This document shows, piece after piece, positions 23,101 through 32,181 of a stretch of DNA of 64,000 nucleotides; position 1 is the first letter of the stretch, and each line of letters starts with the position of its first letter. The DNA is from an uncultured Sphaerochaeta sp. (GTDB lineage: Bacteria; Spirochaetota; Spirochaetia; Sphaerochaetales; Sphaerochaetaceae), in assembly GCF_963676285.1 (NCBI RefSeq), contig NZ_OY781063.1, positions 2,356,001 to 2,420,000 of the forward strand. The letters are read 5' to 3'. The position numbers were made by a program, and so were the translations under genes. A model generated the notes under the pieces. That model was not told the origin of the DNA, did not search any database, and saw only the letters and a list, made by a program, of their open reading frames with translations.

Positions 23101-24887
23101 TGGCGTTCAGAAACTACATTTTGGTCTGTGGAGGAACAGCGTGTGAATCGAGCCGCGCGGACCAGATTTACCAGAACCTCTTAGAGGAGTGCAAGGCTCA
23201 GGGAGTTGCGGACGAGGTACAGATTGTAAAGACCGGATGTTTCGGTTTTTGTGAGCAGGGACCGATTGTAAAAATCCTGCCAGAAGACTCCTTCTACGTG
23301 AAAGTAAAACCCGAAGATGCAAAAGAGCTCATCAGTGAGCACATCATCAAGGGCCGTGAAGTCTCCCGGCTGTTGTATGACAAAGAAGCAAGCCGAAAGA
23401 ATGCGAAGGTAGAGGATATCAAATTCTACCAGAAACAGTTCAGGATTGTACTTCGCAACTGTGGATTCATTGATCCAGAAAATATTGACGAATATATCGC
23501 CCGTGAGGGATACCAAGGCTTGGAGAAGGCTCTCTTTGAGATGACCAGTGAGGACATCATCGAGGAACTGAAGACCGCTGGGCTTCGTGGTCGAGGCGGT
23601 GCTGGCTTCCCCACATGGATGAAGTGGAACTTCTCCCGTCAGGCAGAGAACGATACCAAATATGTCGTCTGTAATGCTGATGAAGGGGACCCGGGTGCCT
23701 ATATGGACCGATCAACGCTTGAAGGTGATCCGCACAGCGTGCTTGAAGCGATGACCATCTGTGGTAAGGCTATTGGAGCAACCAGAGGCTTCATCTATAT
23801 CCGTGCAGAGTATCCCTTGGCTATCCATCGTCTTGAGATTGCCATGCAGCAGGCTCGTGAATACGGTCTCCTTGGAGAGAACATCCTGGGCAGTGGTTTT
23901 GATTTCGATATTGAGATCCGCCTCGGAGCCGGAGCATTTGTCTGTGGTGAAGAGACCGCACTCTTGCAGTCCATTGAAGGCAAGCGCGGTATGCCGCAAC
24001 CTCGTCCTCCATTCCCTGCTGTGAAGGGTCTGTGGGGCAAGCCGACAGTCATCAACAACGTTGAGACCTGGGCTAATATTCCCGTCATCATCACCAAGGG
24101 TGGCAACTGGTTCAGCAAGATCGGTACTCCTGACAGTAGGGGAACCAAGGTATTTGCCCTCACCGGTAAGATTCGTAACTCCGGCCTGGTAGAGGTTCCG
24201 ATGGGTACAACCCTCCGTGAGATCGTATACGACATCGGTGGTGGAATTGCCAATGACAAGAAGTTCAAGGCGGTTCAGACCGGTGGTCCTTCCGGTGGTG
24301 TTATCACCGATGCTGACCTGGATACCCCGATTGATTTCGGTTCTTTGGTCCGCATTGGTTCCATGATGGGAAGCGGTGGTATGATCGTCATGGATGAGGA
24401 TGACTGTATTGTTGACGTTGCGAAGTTCTACCTGAACTTCACTGTTGATGAATCCTGTGGAAAATGCGCACCTTGTAGAATCGGTGGCCGGTCCCTGACC
24501 AACATCCTGGAGAAAATCACTTCCGGGAATGGTACCCTTCAGGACCTGGATACACTCGAGACCATCGGGGAAGCAATGAGAAAAGGTTCCTTGTGTGCTT
24601 TGGGGCAGACTGCTCCCAATCCGGTCCTATCAACGATCAAGCATTTCAAGGACGAGTATATGGCCCACATTGTGGACAAGAGCTGTCCCAGTGGTACCTG
24701 TAAGAAATTGGTCAGGTACTCGATCAATCCCGAGAAATGTATCGGTTGTACGGCTTGTGCACGAAAGTGTCCTGTCGCAGCAATCTCTGGCGAAAGAAAG
24801 CAAGTTCACATCATTGACCAGTCCCTCTGTATCAAGTGTGGTGTATGTATGGAAACTTGTAAGTTCGGCGCCGTTGAAATCCACTAG
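23100..24887 (+). CDS. hydB: NADH-dependent [FeFe] hydrogenase subunit HydB (NuoF-like)
   Basis: A 595-residue flavoprotein subunit. An N-terminal thioredoxin-like [2Fe-2S] domain (CGGTAC and TGCFGFC) is followed by the NuoF core: GLRGRGGAGFP (FMN/NADH loop, about residues 162-172), CNADEGDPGAYMDR and CGEETALLQSIEG. A [4Fe-4S] site follows at SCGKCAPCR (about 460). Two more [4Fe-4S] clusters, CIGCTACARKCP and CIKCGVCMETC, form the C-terminal ferredoxin domain. This layout is that of HydB in electron-bifurcating HydABC complexes, where NADH and ferredoxin are oxidised together to make H2. Length and motifs are complete. Confidence 0.95.
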   Translation: MAFRNYILVCGGTACESSRADQIYQNLLEECKAQGVADEVQIVKTGCFGFCEQGPIVKILPEDSFYVKVKPEDAKELISEHIIKGREVSRLLYDKEASRKNAKVEDIKFYQKQFRIVLRNCGFIDPENIDEYIAREGYQGLEKALFEMTSEDIIEELKTAGLRGRGGAGFPTWMKWNFSRQAENDTKYVVCNADEGDPGAYMDRSTLEGDPHSVLEAMTICGKAIGATRGFIYIRAEYPLAIHRLEIAMQQAREYGLLGENILGSGFDFDIEIRLGAGAFVCGEETALLQSIEGKRGMPQPRPPFPAVKGLWGKPTVINNVETWANIPVIITKGGNWFSKIGTPDSRGTKVFALTGKIRNSGLVEVPMGTTLREIVYDIGGGIANDKKFKAVQTGGPSGGVITDADLDTPIDFGSLVRIGSMMGSGGMIVMDEDDCIVDVAKFYLNFTVDESCGKCAPCRIGGRSLTNILEKITSGNGTLQDLDTLETIGEAMRKGSLCALGQTAPNPVLSTIKHFKDEYMAHIVDKSCPSGTCKKLVRYSINPEKCIGCTACARKCPVAAISGERKQVHIIDQSLCIKCGVCMETCKFGAVEIH

Positions 24888-24908
24888 GATCAGGTTAGGA
24901 GGAATCAA

Positions 24909-26657
24909 TTGAGTATCGTACATGTAAAGATAAACGGCATTCCCGTAGAGGTTGAAGCGGGGACCACTATATTGCTTGCAGCCCGGAAGGCTGGGGTGAA
25001 CATCCCAACCCTCTGTTACCATGATGACCTCAAGCCATTTGGCTCATGTGGTCTGTGTATTGTGAAGCAGGAAGGCAGTGCCAAGATCCTTAGAGCTTGT
25101 GCAGCCCCTGTTGCAGAGAATATGAGCATCATCACCCACGACCCGGAGCTGTTCCAGGTGAGGAAGACCATCTTGGAGATGATTCTCAGCACTCACCCGT
25201 CCAGCTGTCTGACCTGTATCCGAAACGGAGAGTGTGAGCTGCAGACCTTGGCAGCTGAGTTCGGCATTCGCGAGCAGCCCTTTGAAGTACGCTTGAGTGA
25301 TCGGCCAAAGGACTCATCATCTGCTTCCATCGTGATTGACCCTGAGAAGTGCATCAAGTGTGGACGCTGTGTCCAGGTCTGTCAGGATCTGCAGGGTGTC
25401 TTTGCTCTTGAGTTCATCGGACGAGGTGATGGTACCTACATGGCACCAGCTGCAATGCTGCAGCTTGAGGACAGCCCCTGTGTACGCTGTGGCCAGTGTG
25501 CTGCACACTGCCCGGTTGGCGCCATCTATGAGAAAGATGAAATTGCAACCTTCCAGGAAGCAGTTGCTGATCCTGAGAAGCAGGTGGTTGTTCAGATTGC
25601 TCCATCAATCCGCGTAGGACTTTCTGAGTCCTTCGGCCTTCCTGCTGGCACGGTCACAACTGGTAAGATTTATGCCGCTCTTCGCAGACTTGGTGTTGCA
25701 GCAGTGCATGACACTAACTTCGGTGCCGACCTTACCATCATGGAAGAGGGAAGCGAATTGGTGCATCGCCTGACCAAGGGTGGAGCACTTCCCCAGTTTA
25801 CCTCCTGTTGTCCTGCTTGGGTTGATTATGTCGAGAAATATTATCCTGATCTTTTGGATATGGTTTCCAGTGCCAAGAGCCCAATGCAGATGGTCGGAGC
25901 AATAGAGAAGACCTATACTGCTGAGAAGCAGAATATGGATCCAGCGAAGATGTTCACTGTTGCAATCATGCCGTGTACTGCCAAGAAATATGAGGCATAC
26001 CGCGATGAGAGCATGCGCTCCAGTGGTTATCAGGATGTGGATCTTGTGCTCACCACCCGTGAGTTTGCCCGCTTGATCAAGGCAACCGGTATTGATTTCC
26101 TCCATCTTGAGGATGAGGAAGCAGACAATCCAGTTGGTGAATACTCTGGAGCCGGTACCATCTTCGGTGCAACCGGTGGTGTCATGGAAGCTGCTGTACG
26201 TACCGCCTACCATGTAGTTACTGGAAAAGAGCTCGAGAATGTCGAGGTTGAAGCAGTTCGTGGATTGAGTGAGATCAAGAAAGGAACAGTTGACTTCGAT
26301 GGGACCCCTGTCCGAGTTGCTGTAGTTCATGGCCTGTCCCATGTTGCTGAAGTACTGGATGAGGTAAGAGCTGCCCGGGCGGCGGGCAAGCAGGCTCCGT
26401 ATGAGTTCATCGAGGTCATGGCATGCCGTGGAGGTTGTATCGCCGGTGGTGGTCAACCCTATGGTGCAAACGATGAACTCCGTTTGATACGGAGTGAAGG
26501 TCTCTATGCGGATGACAAGCAGAGCAAGGTCAGACGTTCCCACGAGAACGAATCGATCAAGCAGCTGTACGAGGAGTTCCTTGACAAACCGCTCAGCAAA
26601 AAGTCTCATCATCTATTACATACCACCTATCAGGAGATTCCTGTTTACAAGGCCTGA
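24909..26657 (+). CDS. hydA: [FeFe] hydrogenase catalytic subunit HydA
   Basis: A 582-residue catalytic subunit. The N-terminal [2Fe-2S] plant-ferredoxin domain has CGLC near residue 45. A His-ligated [4Fe-4S] site (HPSSCLTCIRNGEC) and two [4Fe-4S] clusters (CIKCGRCVQVC, CVRCGQCAAHCP) follow. The H-cluster motifs are all intact: TSCCPAW (about 297), MPCTAKKYE (about 354) and EVMACRGGCIAGGGQP (about 500). The start is TTG 24909 behind a strong AGGAGG. It should be maturated by HydEFG, encoded elsewhere. Together with HydB and HydC it reduces protons with NADH and ferredoxin electrons during sugar fermentation. Confidence 0.97.
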   Translation: MSIVHVKINGIPVEVEAGTTILLAARKAGVNIPTLCYHDDLKPFGSCGLCIVKQEGSAKILRACAAPVAENMSIITHDPELFQVRKTILEMILSTHPSSCLTCIRNGECELQTLAAEFGIREQPFEVRLSDRPKDSSSASIVIDPEKCIKCGRCVQVCQDLQGVFALEFIGRGDGTYMAPAAMLQLEDSPCVRCGQCAAHCPVGAIYEKDEIATFQEAVADPEKQVVVQIAPSIRVGLSESFGLPAGTVTTGKIYAALRRLGVAAVHDTNFGADLTIMEEGSELVHRLTKGGALPQFTSCCPAWVDYVEKYYPDLLDMVSSAKSPMQMVGAIEKTYTAEKQNMDPAKMFTVAIMPCTAKKYEAYRDESMRSSGYQDVDLVLTTREFARLIKATGIDFLHLEDEEADNPVGEYSGAGTIFGATGGVMEAAVRTAYHVVTGKELENVEVEAVRGLSEIKKGTVDFDGTPVRVAVVHGLSHVAEVLDEVRAARAAGKQAPYEFIEVMACRGGCIAGGGQPYGANDELRLIRSEGLYADDKQSKVRRSHENESIKQLYEEFLDKPLSKKSHHLLHTTYQEIPVYKA

Positions 26658-26677
26658 TAGTTGGCCAGTATCCAATT

Positions 26678-26702
26678 TGCCCGGCCCCCGACAGGCCGGG
26701 CA
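26678..26702. terminator. Hairpin after the hydrogenase operon
   Basis: An 8- to 9-bp perfect stem, TGCCCGGCC / GGCCGGGCA, with a 7-nt loop starts 20 bp after the hydA stop. There is no strong T-run. Confidence 0.6.
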
Positions 26703-26716
26703 TCCTTGTGTTAAGA

Positions 26717-26739
26717 GAGACCCGGATTATCCGGGTCTC
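26717..26739. terminator. Second hairpin between convergent hydA and the lipoprotein gene
   Basis: GAGACCCGG / CCGGGTCTC, a 9-bp perfect stem with loop ATTAT. Read on the minus strand it follows the lipoprotein gene at 26768 and probably terminates that gene. Confidence 0.6.
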
Positions 26740-26767
26740 AATGTAGTAACGAGCGCAATAGCGAAAG

Positions 26768-28807
26768 TTAGGGAATGGCACACAGAATCAGTGAATCATT
26801 CATATCAGAGACAATCGCCAGGTGTTCTTCATTGGGAGAGAGTGTCATTCTAGCCGGAGCATAATCGCCAAGGGAACTATTCTCCAAGAAGAGCGGTCTC
26901 CCGAACCCATCAACCGAGAATGAGACGACATTCTTGCTGTCTTTTGCAAGTACGTAGAGCATGGTGTCATTCTCGTTTGAGAGGAGCTGTGAGATTCCTT
27001 CCATTACCCCGATATCATTCTGGGAGGAGGTATATACCTCCTTCTGGGTCCATACATTACTTGCATAGGCAAATCTCCCGATATCGTTATCCGTTGCATA
27101 GATGAGCTGATCATCGTTGATGAAGTGCAATGAACCAATATTGTCCAGATACGGGGTGTCGGAACTCTGGAAATGCTGGTCCTGTGCAAACAGGTCGTCC
27201 ATGGTGTTCTTCCGGCAGAGTTTGAGTAATCCGGTACCCGTGTCTGCCAGTGCTGCACTCTGTGATCCTTCTGAGATGGCCAATGCATCAAAGACAGGTG
27301 GGTTGGAGAACCACCAAATATACTCTCCAGGGTCAGCACTCTCAGGAGTCTGGGCATACAGGTTTGTCTGCACCACATGCGAAGCATCAGGTATCAGTCC
27401 ATAGAGAATTCCTGTGCTGGCCTCCTTGCTTAGCTGATGAAGGCTTGTGAAGGTTTTGCTTGAACTGCTGGTCTTGTAGTACGTGTTGTTTCGTTCAAAC
27501 TGTTTGGTGAGCGTTGCATTCTTTGAATCATAGAAATAGACGCTCAGGCTCGGGATGCTTGCATCAGCAATGGCAACAAGTTTTGTGAGTGGGTCGACAT
27601 ATATGTCGGTTACCTGTACTGCGTTGAAGCCATCGCTTGCAGTATAGGTGTTGACCACCTCCAAGGTATCACGGACAATCCTACAGACTTGGATGGTCTG
27701 ATGTTGGTTGCTGGCCAGCACCAACTTTCCATCAGGCAGGAATGCCACATGTGCATTCTTCCCGACATACAAGCCATCGGTAGTGTCCTCTACCATTCCG
27801 ACGAGTTTAGGAACCCCCGCGGTTCCCTCGACAGCGGCTTTGAAAGTGATGCTGGCCGACCCAGTACTAGCCAGGAGTGCTCCTTTTGCAATGACATCCA
27901 AGCGATGTTGTCCACTCTCAGGTGTGAAAGTGCAGGAGAGGGCATTGCTTACTTCCTCTCCGTCCAGATACCAGCTTACCTCAAGGTCCGTTGCATCTTG
28001 AGCGGAGAGTGTTGCAGTTGCCGGGACCTGTGCCTCCATGACTTCACTGATCCCTTGGATGCTGCACTCAACGGGTACTCCCAGGTTGTTTACCAAGGTG
28101 ATGGTTGCCGGAATATCCGCATACTTATCCAATGTCAGTTCGATAACCCCCTCAGTGGTCTTGTTTCCTACTACCCGGATTACCTCTGCACAACCAGCGA
28201 CTGCAGTTGTCCCACTGTACAACTTTGCTCTCAGCAAGTAGGAGCCCGCAGGATAGGAGCCATTGAAAACAACGGAGCCGTTTTCCATGTTGTTCGTTGT
28301 TGGGGTGAGGGCGGTGCTGGTTCCCTGTGGGTCGGTAAGCCATACCTCAAGGCTGGGACTGTTGATCTTGCTCGCATCCCATCCCAGGTGAATATCCATC
28401 ATACCATTCCCGCTGAGCGCGTCCAGTGTGATGACCGTTTCCAGGGGGTCCTTTGATAGGTTGACTGAAACAGAACCTGTAACAAGATCGACGCCTTGGT
28501 CATTTCTTCCCACTGCAGTAATGTCCCAGGTCCCGATCAAGAGCCCGTCGACATCGACGGTACTGGTGTTGGACATGACACTGAAGGTGGTATCCTGGGG
28601 TCCGGTACCTTCCACTACGTAGCGAGACACTTCCAGGGGAGTGTCATTTGGCATCAGGGTCTTCTCAGCTCCAGATTGCCTCTCCATGCTTACATGCAAG
28701 GATGAGCGACCTGCGCTCTCTTCTTTGCATCCCCCAAACGTAAAACACATGCAGCAACAAAGTAGGGGAATCCAAAGCCATCGTGAACATTGTGATATTC
28801 TGTTCAT
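26768..28807 (-). CDS. Large lipoprotein with predicted beta-propeller C-terminus, unknown function
   Basis: A 679-residue lipoprotein: signal peptide MNRISQCSRWLWIPLLCC with lipobox FGGC (Cys near residue 27). Residues 60-320 look like several small beta domains (GTWDITAVGRNDQGVDL, SGSYLLRAKLYSG-type segments, WYLDGEEVSNA) of carboxypeptidase-regulatory or Ig-like style. From about 330 onward, repeated LP-DGKLVLASN and IAIVSDMND-type segments suggest a WD/NHL-like beta-propeller. Probably surface- or periplasm-exposed and adhesive or ligand-binding. ATG 28807 has GGAGG 5 bp upstream and begins the signal peptide; the frame is open four codons further. No named family recognised. Confidence 0.65.
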   Translation of the reverse strand: MNRISQCSRWLWIPLLCCCMCFTFGGCKEESAGRSSLHVSMERQSGAEKTLMPNDTPLEVSRYVVEGTGPQDTTFSVMSNTSTVDVDGLLIGTWDITAVGRNDQGVDLVTGSVSVNLSKDPLETVITLDALSGNGMMDIHLGWDASKINSPSLEVWLTDPQGTSTALTPTTNNMENGSVVFNGSYPAGSYLLRAKLYSGTTAVAGCAEVIRVVGNKTTEGVIELTLDKYADIPATITLVNNLGVPVECSIQGISEVMEAQVPATATLSAQDATDLEVSWYLDGEEVSNALSCTFTPESGQHRLDVIAKGALLASTGSASITFKAAVEGTAGVPKLVGMVEDTTDGLYVGKNAHVAFLPDGKLVLASNQHQTIQVCRIVRDTLEVVNTYTASDGFNAVQVTDIYVDPLTKLVAIADASIPSLSVYFYDSKNATLTKQFERNNTYYKTSSSSKTFTSLHQLSKEASTGILYGLIPDASHVVQTNLYAQTPESADPGEYIWWFSNPPVFDALAISEGSQSAALADTGTGLLKLCRKNTMDDLFAQDQHFQSSDTPYLDNIGSLHFINDDQLIYATDNDIGRFAYASNVWTQKEVYTSSQNDIGVMEGISQLLSNENDTMLYVLAKDSKNVVSFSVDGFGRPLFLENSSLGDYAPARMTLSPNEEHLAIVSDMNDSLILCAIP

Positions 28808-28891
28808 TGTAGCCTCCAATAAAGAAGAGGCAAACCGTAAACATCCGCTTCAAGGCTTTTCTTTTTTTCTTCGAGCAAGTACATTGGGGGC

Positions 28892-29437
28892 ATGCAAGCT
28901 TTAATCAAACTCATCCTATTGGCATTGACCTTCTTCTTGGTCTTTATCAATCCCTCCTATATTGGAAAAGGGCTCTATTACTCTTTGTTCCCCCTTTTGT
29001 TCCTGTTGGTGTGGCTGTTTTATAGAATCACCTACTACGTCTCTGAGAAAGAGGTCCGTAAGGCTACGGATGAGGCATTTCACTACTCCCTGTTCTGTGC
29101 CATGGTTCCTCCACTGGGGGAAGGAGATTTACTCAGAGGTAGAATGGTTGTCACCAAGGATGCTGTGGTGCTCTATCGCAGGGATGGCAGCAACCCTGTT
29201 AAGGAGTCCTATCGTCTGGCCATCGCTGACATCGAGGGCTTTTCCATCGGAAAGGTACTCTCTGTACGTAGTGGGATCACCTTCAGCGCAAAAGGACAGA
29301 GTGAAGCAAAGTTTGTTGTCTCTCGTGCCCATGCAAAAAAAGAGGCCCTCACTGCAGCACTTGGCTGGAGTAGGCCTCATGGGAGTATTGAGGTAGGAGA
29401 GGAAGCCAGTGGGGCTCCCTCGTTCAAGGATCTCTAG
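28892..29437 (+). CDS. Small membrane protein, unknown function
   Basis: A 181-residue protein with two N-terminal hydrophobic helices (LIKLILLALTFFLVFI, about residues 4-19, and YYSLFPLLFLLVWLFY, about 28-43) followed by a soluble domain of about 135 residues. That domain has a PH-like feel (RGRMVVTKDAVVLYRR, IADIEGFSIGKV) seen in bacterial membrane-anchored PH domains, but this is only an impression. The start is weakly supported by a GGGGG 1-6 bp upstream. It is divergent from the lipoprotein gene on its left and its stop overlaps the next gene's stop by 4 bp. Confidence 0.6.
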   Translation: MQALIKLILLALTFFLVFINPSYIGKGLYYSLFPLLFLLVWLFYRITYYVSEKEVRKATDEAFHYSLFCAMVPPLGEGDLLRGRMVVTKDAVVLYRRDGSNPVKESYRLAIADIEGFSIGKVLSVRSGITFSAKGQSEAKFVVSRAHAKKEALTAALGWSRPHGSIEVGEEASGAPSFKDL

Positions 29438-30489
29438 AAACTGAATCCAAATCCGATTCGCATTGGTTCAAGCTGAATAGTGAAGTCATTTGCAGTGATG
29501 ACCCACTGTGCCTGTACTCCCGCCTCATAGAATACACGCATCCATTCAGTCAGAGCATAGGAGACGCCTCCCTGGATCTTTCCAGTCACCCCAAACTCAT
29601 TGCTTCCGCTGGATGGAATGATAACCGTCGGGCCAAGAGAGACAGAGAGTGGGAAGGAGAGAGATTTATCATCACGCAGATTCCACTGAACCTTGCCCAA
29701 TACGCTTATCTCATGATCGCCTCCAACATTCGCATATTCGAGGGTTCCTCCAAACTTGAAGGCTCCCTCTGCATGTCTGAGGAGGTCAACCTGTATATCG
29801 AAGCCTTTGTCCGAACCAGGGAACTGATAGTCAAGGAATGAGACCGATGAGTTGATCGACCACTGGAAAGCTTCCTCGTCAAAGGTGACAGCGCTGGTAG
29901 CGGCTGACGGAGTACTTGGTTTGAGTACTACCGTCTGTATTTCTTCTGCTTCTTTTTCTTCTGGCAGTGGTATTTCAATTTGTTCTTCTTTCTTCCTTGG
30001 TTCTTCTTCCAGTTCAAGTACAGGGGTTGCTTGCTCTATCAGGCCTTTCTCTTCCTGATCTGTTCCTGCAACACGAGGAGGTGCGAAGGGCACTTGTACC
30101 ACCGGCCCCTTGGGCCGTGGGAGCTTGAGGATTCCGTTCTTGATCAAGGGGTCTACAGGCAGTGGCATAGGTTCAGTAACCTGTAGCACAGTTTGCTTAG
30201 CTTCTTCTTTCATTACCGGCATACTTGGGATAGGGGTCTCTTGTACCGGCTTCTCAGGACGTTGCATAAGTTCTGGGGGGAGTTCTGTTGCTTGCTTTGG
30301 TTCTACATATTGTGCAGGAGAGGTCTGTGGGACCTGTATGGTCTCACGCTTTTCTGTTTGTTCACTGGTTGCCGTTTGTTCTGTTCCACTTTGTCCAGCC
30401 AAAGGCCTGAACTCCACGTACCAGTAGGTACCTGCAGCCACAGTCAGGACAGCGATGACAATCAATACTACAGACCAAATCTTGTTCAC
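29434..30489 (-). CDS. Membrane-anchored protein with Pro/Glu-rich linker and beta-rich C-terminal domain
   Basis: A 351-residue protein in three parts. Residues 5-25 are a hydrophobic anchor (VVLIVIAVLTVAAGTYWYV). Residues 30-205 are very rich in Pro, Glu, Gln, Thr and Val (PEKPVQETPIPSMPVMKEE) and should be extended. Residues 210-351 are beta-rich with alternating aromatic residues (SSVSFLDYQFPGSDKGFDI, FYEAGVQAQWVIT) and end GFGFSF, an outer-membrane-barrel-like C-terminus. The order resembles envelope-spanning proteins such as TonB-like linkers. Start is GTG 30489 with AGGAG 6 bp upstream. Function unknown. Confidence 0.62.
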   Translation of the reverse strand: MNKIWSVVLIVIAVLTVAAGTYWYVEFRPLAGQSGTEQTATSEQTEKRETIQVPQTSPAQYVEPKQATELPPELMQRPEKPVQETPIPSMPVMKEEAKQTVLQVTEPMPLPVDPLIKNGILKLPRPKGPVVQVPFAPPRVAGTDQEEKGLIEQATPVLELEEEPRKKEEQIEIPLPEEKEAEEIQTVVLKPSTPSAATSAVTFDEEAFQWSINSSVSFLDYQFPGSDKGFDIQVDLLRHAEGAFKFGGTLEYANVGGDHEISVLGKVQWNLRDDKSLSFPLSVSLGPTVIIPSSGSNEFGVTGKIQGGVSYALTEWMRVFYEAGVQAQWVITANDFTIQLEPMRIGFGFSF

Positions 30490-30682
30490 AACAAACTCCT
30501 TACAATAAACTATAACAATAAAGATTATAGTTTGTGTACAAGTTTATCATGACTTACAACCATTAATGAGAAGAATTCCTGTTTTTCTTATGAAGAGACC
30601 CTTTCCTCCTATTTGATAGTACCCAATTTGGTGAATATTCCCATACCTTACTCCGTGCTAGTTTCAGCGTACGGAGGAATAT

Positions 30683-31225
30683 GTGCGTAAAATGATAATA
30701 CTCATACCACTGCTCATCATAAGTAGTCCGCTCTTTGGGGCAGGACCTACCATGTATTGTTCTGTGGATGGAGCACTCATCGATGCACTATGGGAGGAAA
30801 CGGTACTTGCTCGTGTGGAGCTTGGTCTCTCCCTTGATGAACAGTTTGCCCTCCGTATTCCCATTGGACTTGCTGCTGAGCGTGAGAGAGGAGGACCTAG
30901 ATTACTGGAAAGCGGTCTCTTTCTCGATTACTACCCCTTGGACTGCGGGTTGCATCTTACCGTTTCCCTTATCCAGGTAGGCTTTCTTTTCAATGATTGG
31001 TATGACGATGAAGAGGAATCCCTCCGTTTTCTCAATGAAATCGCATTCGGTTGGACGATCACTCCTTACAAAGGCCTGCGTATTGAACCGAGGGTGATCA
31101 TACGCGACCCAAACGGAGTCTTCAGCACAGCATACAAGACGCTCTCATTGCGGTTTTCCCGCTATCCCATGATTCGGTTTTCCTTGCTTGTGGGGTGGTC
31201 TTTTTCCCTAAGGCAAACGAACTAG
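30683..31225 (+). CDS. Exported beta-rich protein, unknown function
   Basis: A 180-residue protein with a short signal peptide (MRKMIILIPLLIISSPLFGA). The mature part consists of amphipathic beta-strand-like stretches (VELGLSLDEQFALRIPIGL, GLHLTVSLIQVGFLF, LRIEPRVIIRDPNGV) and ends in alternating aromatic residues (FSLLVGWSFSLRQTN). Small outer-membrane barrel is the likeliest fold. The start is GTG 30683 with GGAGGA 5 bp upstream; an out-of-frame ATG sits two bases earlier. The lipoprotein gene that follows starts 26 bp after its stop, so they are probably co-transcribed. Confidence 0.55.
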   Translation: MRKMIILIPLLIISSPLFGAGPTMYCSVDGALIDALWEETVLARVELGLSLDEQFALRIPIGLAAERERGGPRLLESGLFLDYYPLDCGLHLTVSLIQVGFLFNDWYDDEEESLRFLNEIAFGWTITPYKGLRIEPRVIIRDPNGVFSTAYKTLSLRFSRYPMIRFSLLVGWSFSLRQTN

Positions 31226-31251
31226 AAATAGATTCAAGAGGAGGAAGAAAT

Positions 31252-32103
31252 ATGATAGGAAGAAGGATTGGTACCCAGGTTGTGGTACTGTTGCTGATTG
31301 TGCAACTCTCTGGTTGCTCGATGGGGCTGCAATCAGTAGAGAAACAGAAGATTTCAGATGACCAGCTACTACCGGCGGTCTCTGATATGATCGAGCAACA
31401 GAAGGATGTTGTCTGGCCATATCTGGAAGAGGAGGTCAGTCGTGCACTGACAAAGAGCGAGCCCTCTGGTAAGCAAATCGTCAGTAATACGCTCTCTGAA
31501 GGTCAGGGAAGGGAGTATTTGGAATTCTGTTATACGGTAGGGAATCCTCAGGGAGAGGCTGATGTTGAGAAGGTTGTCTCTTTTGCCCACACATTACTCA
31601 ATGAGGAGGAACAGCATCAGCTGGACCTTCAACTGGAGCAGAGACGAAGCTTGCTTCAGGCAAGAGGTGAGAACCTCGCCCGGGGCTTGGCACCCAGTCA
31701 ACGCGCAGCATTCTGGAAAGATATGCAAAAGCTGGTGACCAGGACACTGGTACTCTTTACCGCCGGTGTGGTCTATGCCTGCATCCCCACCACGGTCTTC
31801 TGGGGCAAAATCTCAGCGGCAACTGCTATTGCTATTGCCAGTGGTGTAGTCTCTACCACTGTCATGTCCATCTGGAGGTACTACCAATTCGGAGGCACTC
31901 CTGATGAAGCCTTCGGTGATTGGCTGAAGACGGTGACCACAGAACCAGAACTCTCCAGTGCCATGACAGCCAGTGTCATTTCTGTGGGAAAAACGTTGAA
32001 GCGGGGCCCGGTTGTAACTGGAATCATCATCTGTGTATTTGCACTCTATAATGTGGTGGATATGATCAAGCCGATGTTGAAGAGCTATGACTTCACCATC
32101 TAA
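31252..32103 (+). CDS. Lipoprotein, unknown function
   Basis: A 283-residue lipoprotein: MIGRRIGTQVVVLLLIVQLSGC with lipobox LSGC (Cys 22). The central part is helical and charged (EEEQHQLDLQLEQRRSLLQA). Hydrophobic helices appear near residues 167-200 (TLVLFTAGVVYACIPTTVFW and ATAIAIASGVVST) and near the C-terminus (VVTGIIICVFALYNVVDM), so it may also insert into a membrane. The frame is open 19 codons upstream of ATG 31252, but that ATG follows AGGAGGAAG and begins the signal peptide. No family recognised. Confidence 0.6.
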   Translation: MIGRRIGTQVVVLLLIVQLSGCSMGLQSVEKQKISDDQLLPAVSDMIEQQKDVVWPYLEEEVSRALTKSEPSGKQIVSNTLSEGQGREYLEFCYTVGNPQGEADVEKVVSFAHTLLNEEEQHQLDLQLEQRRSLLQARGENLARGLAPSQRAAFWKDMQKLVTRTLVLFTAGVVYACIPTTVFWGKISAATAIAIASGVVSTTVMSIWRYYQFGGTPDEAFGDWLKTVTTEPELSSAMTASVISVGKTLKRGPVVTGIIICVFALYNVVDMIKPMLKSYDFTI

Positions 32104-32181
32104 ATAGTGTGGATTTGGTTGCCTGCAAGTCCACTTTGTGAAATACTGGGCATTGGAATACTCACAATGAAGGAGAGATCA

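Noticed and set aside
25605..26612. 335-codon minus-strand ORF opposite hydA
   Set aside because: Antisense to a complete [FeFe] hydrogenase with all motifs; the translation is low-complexity-like and has no ribosome-binding site.
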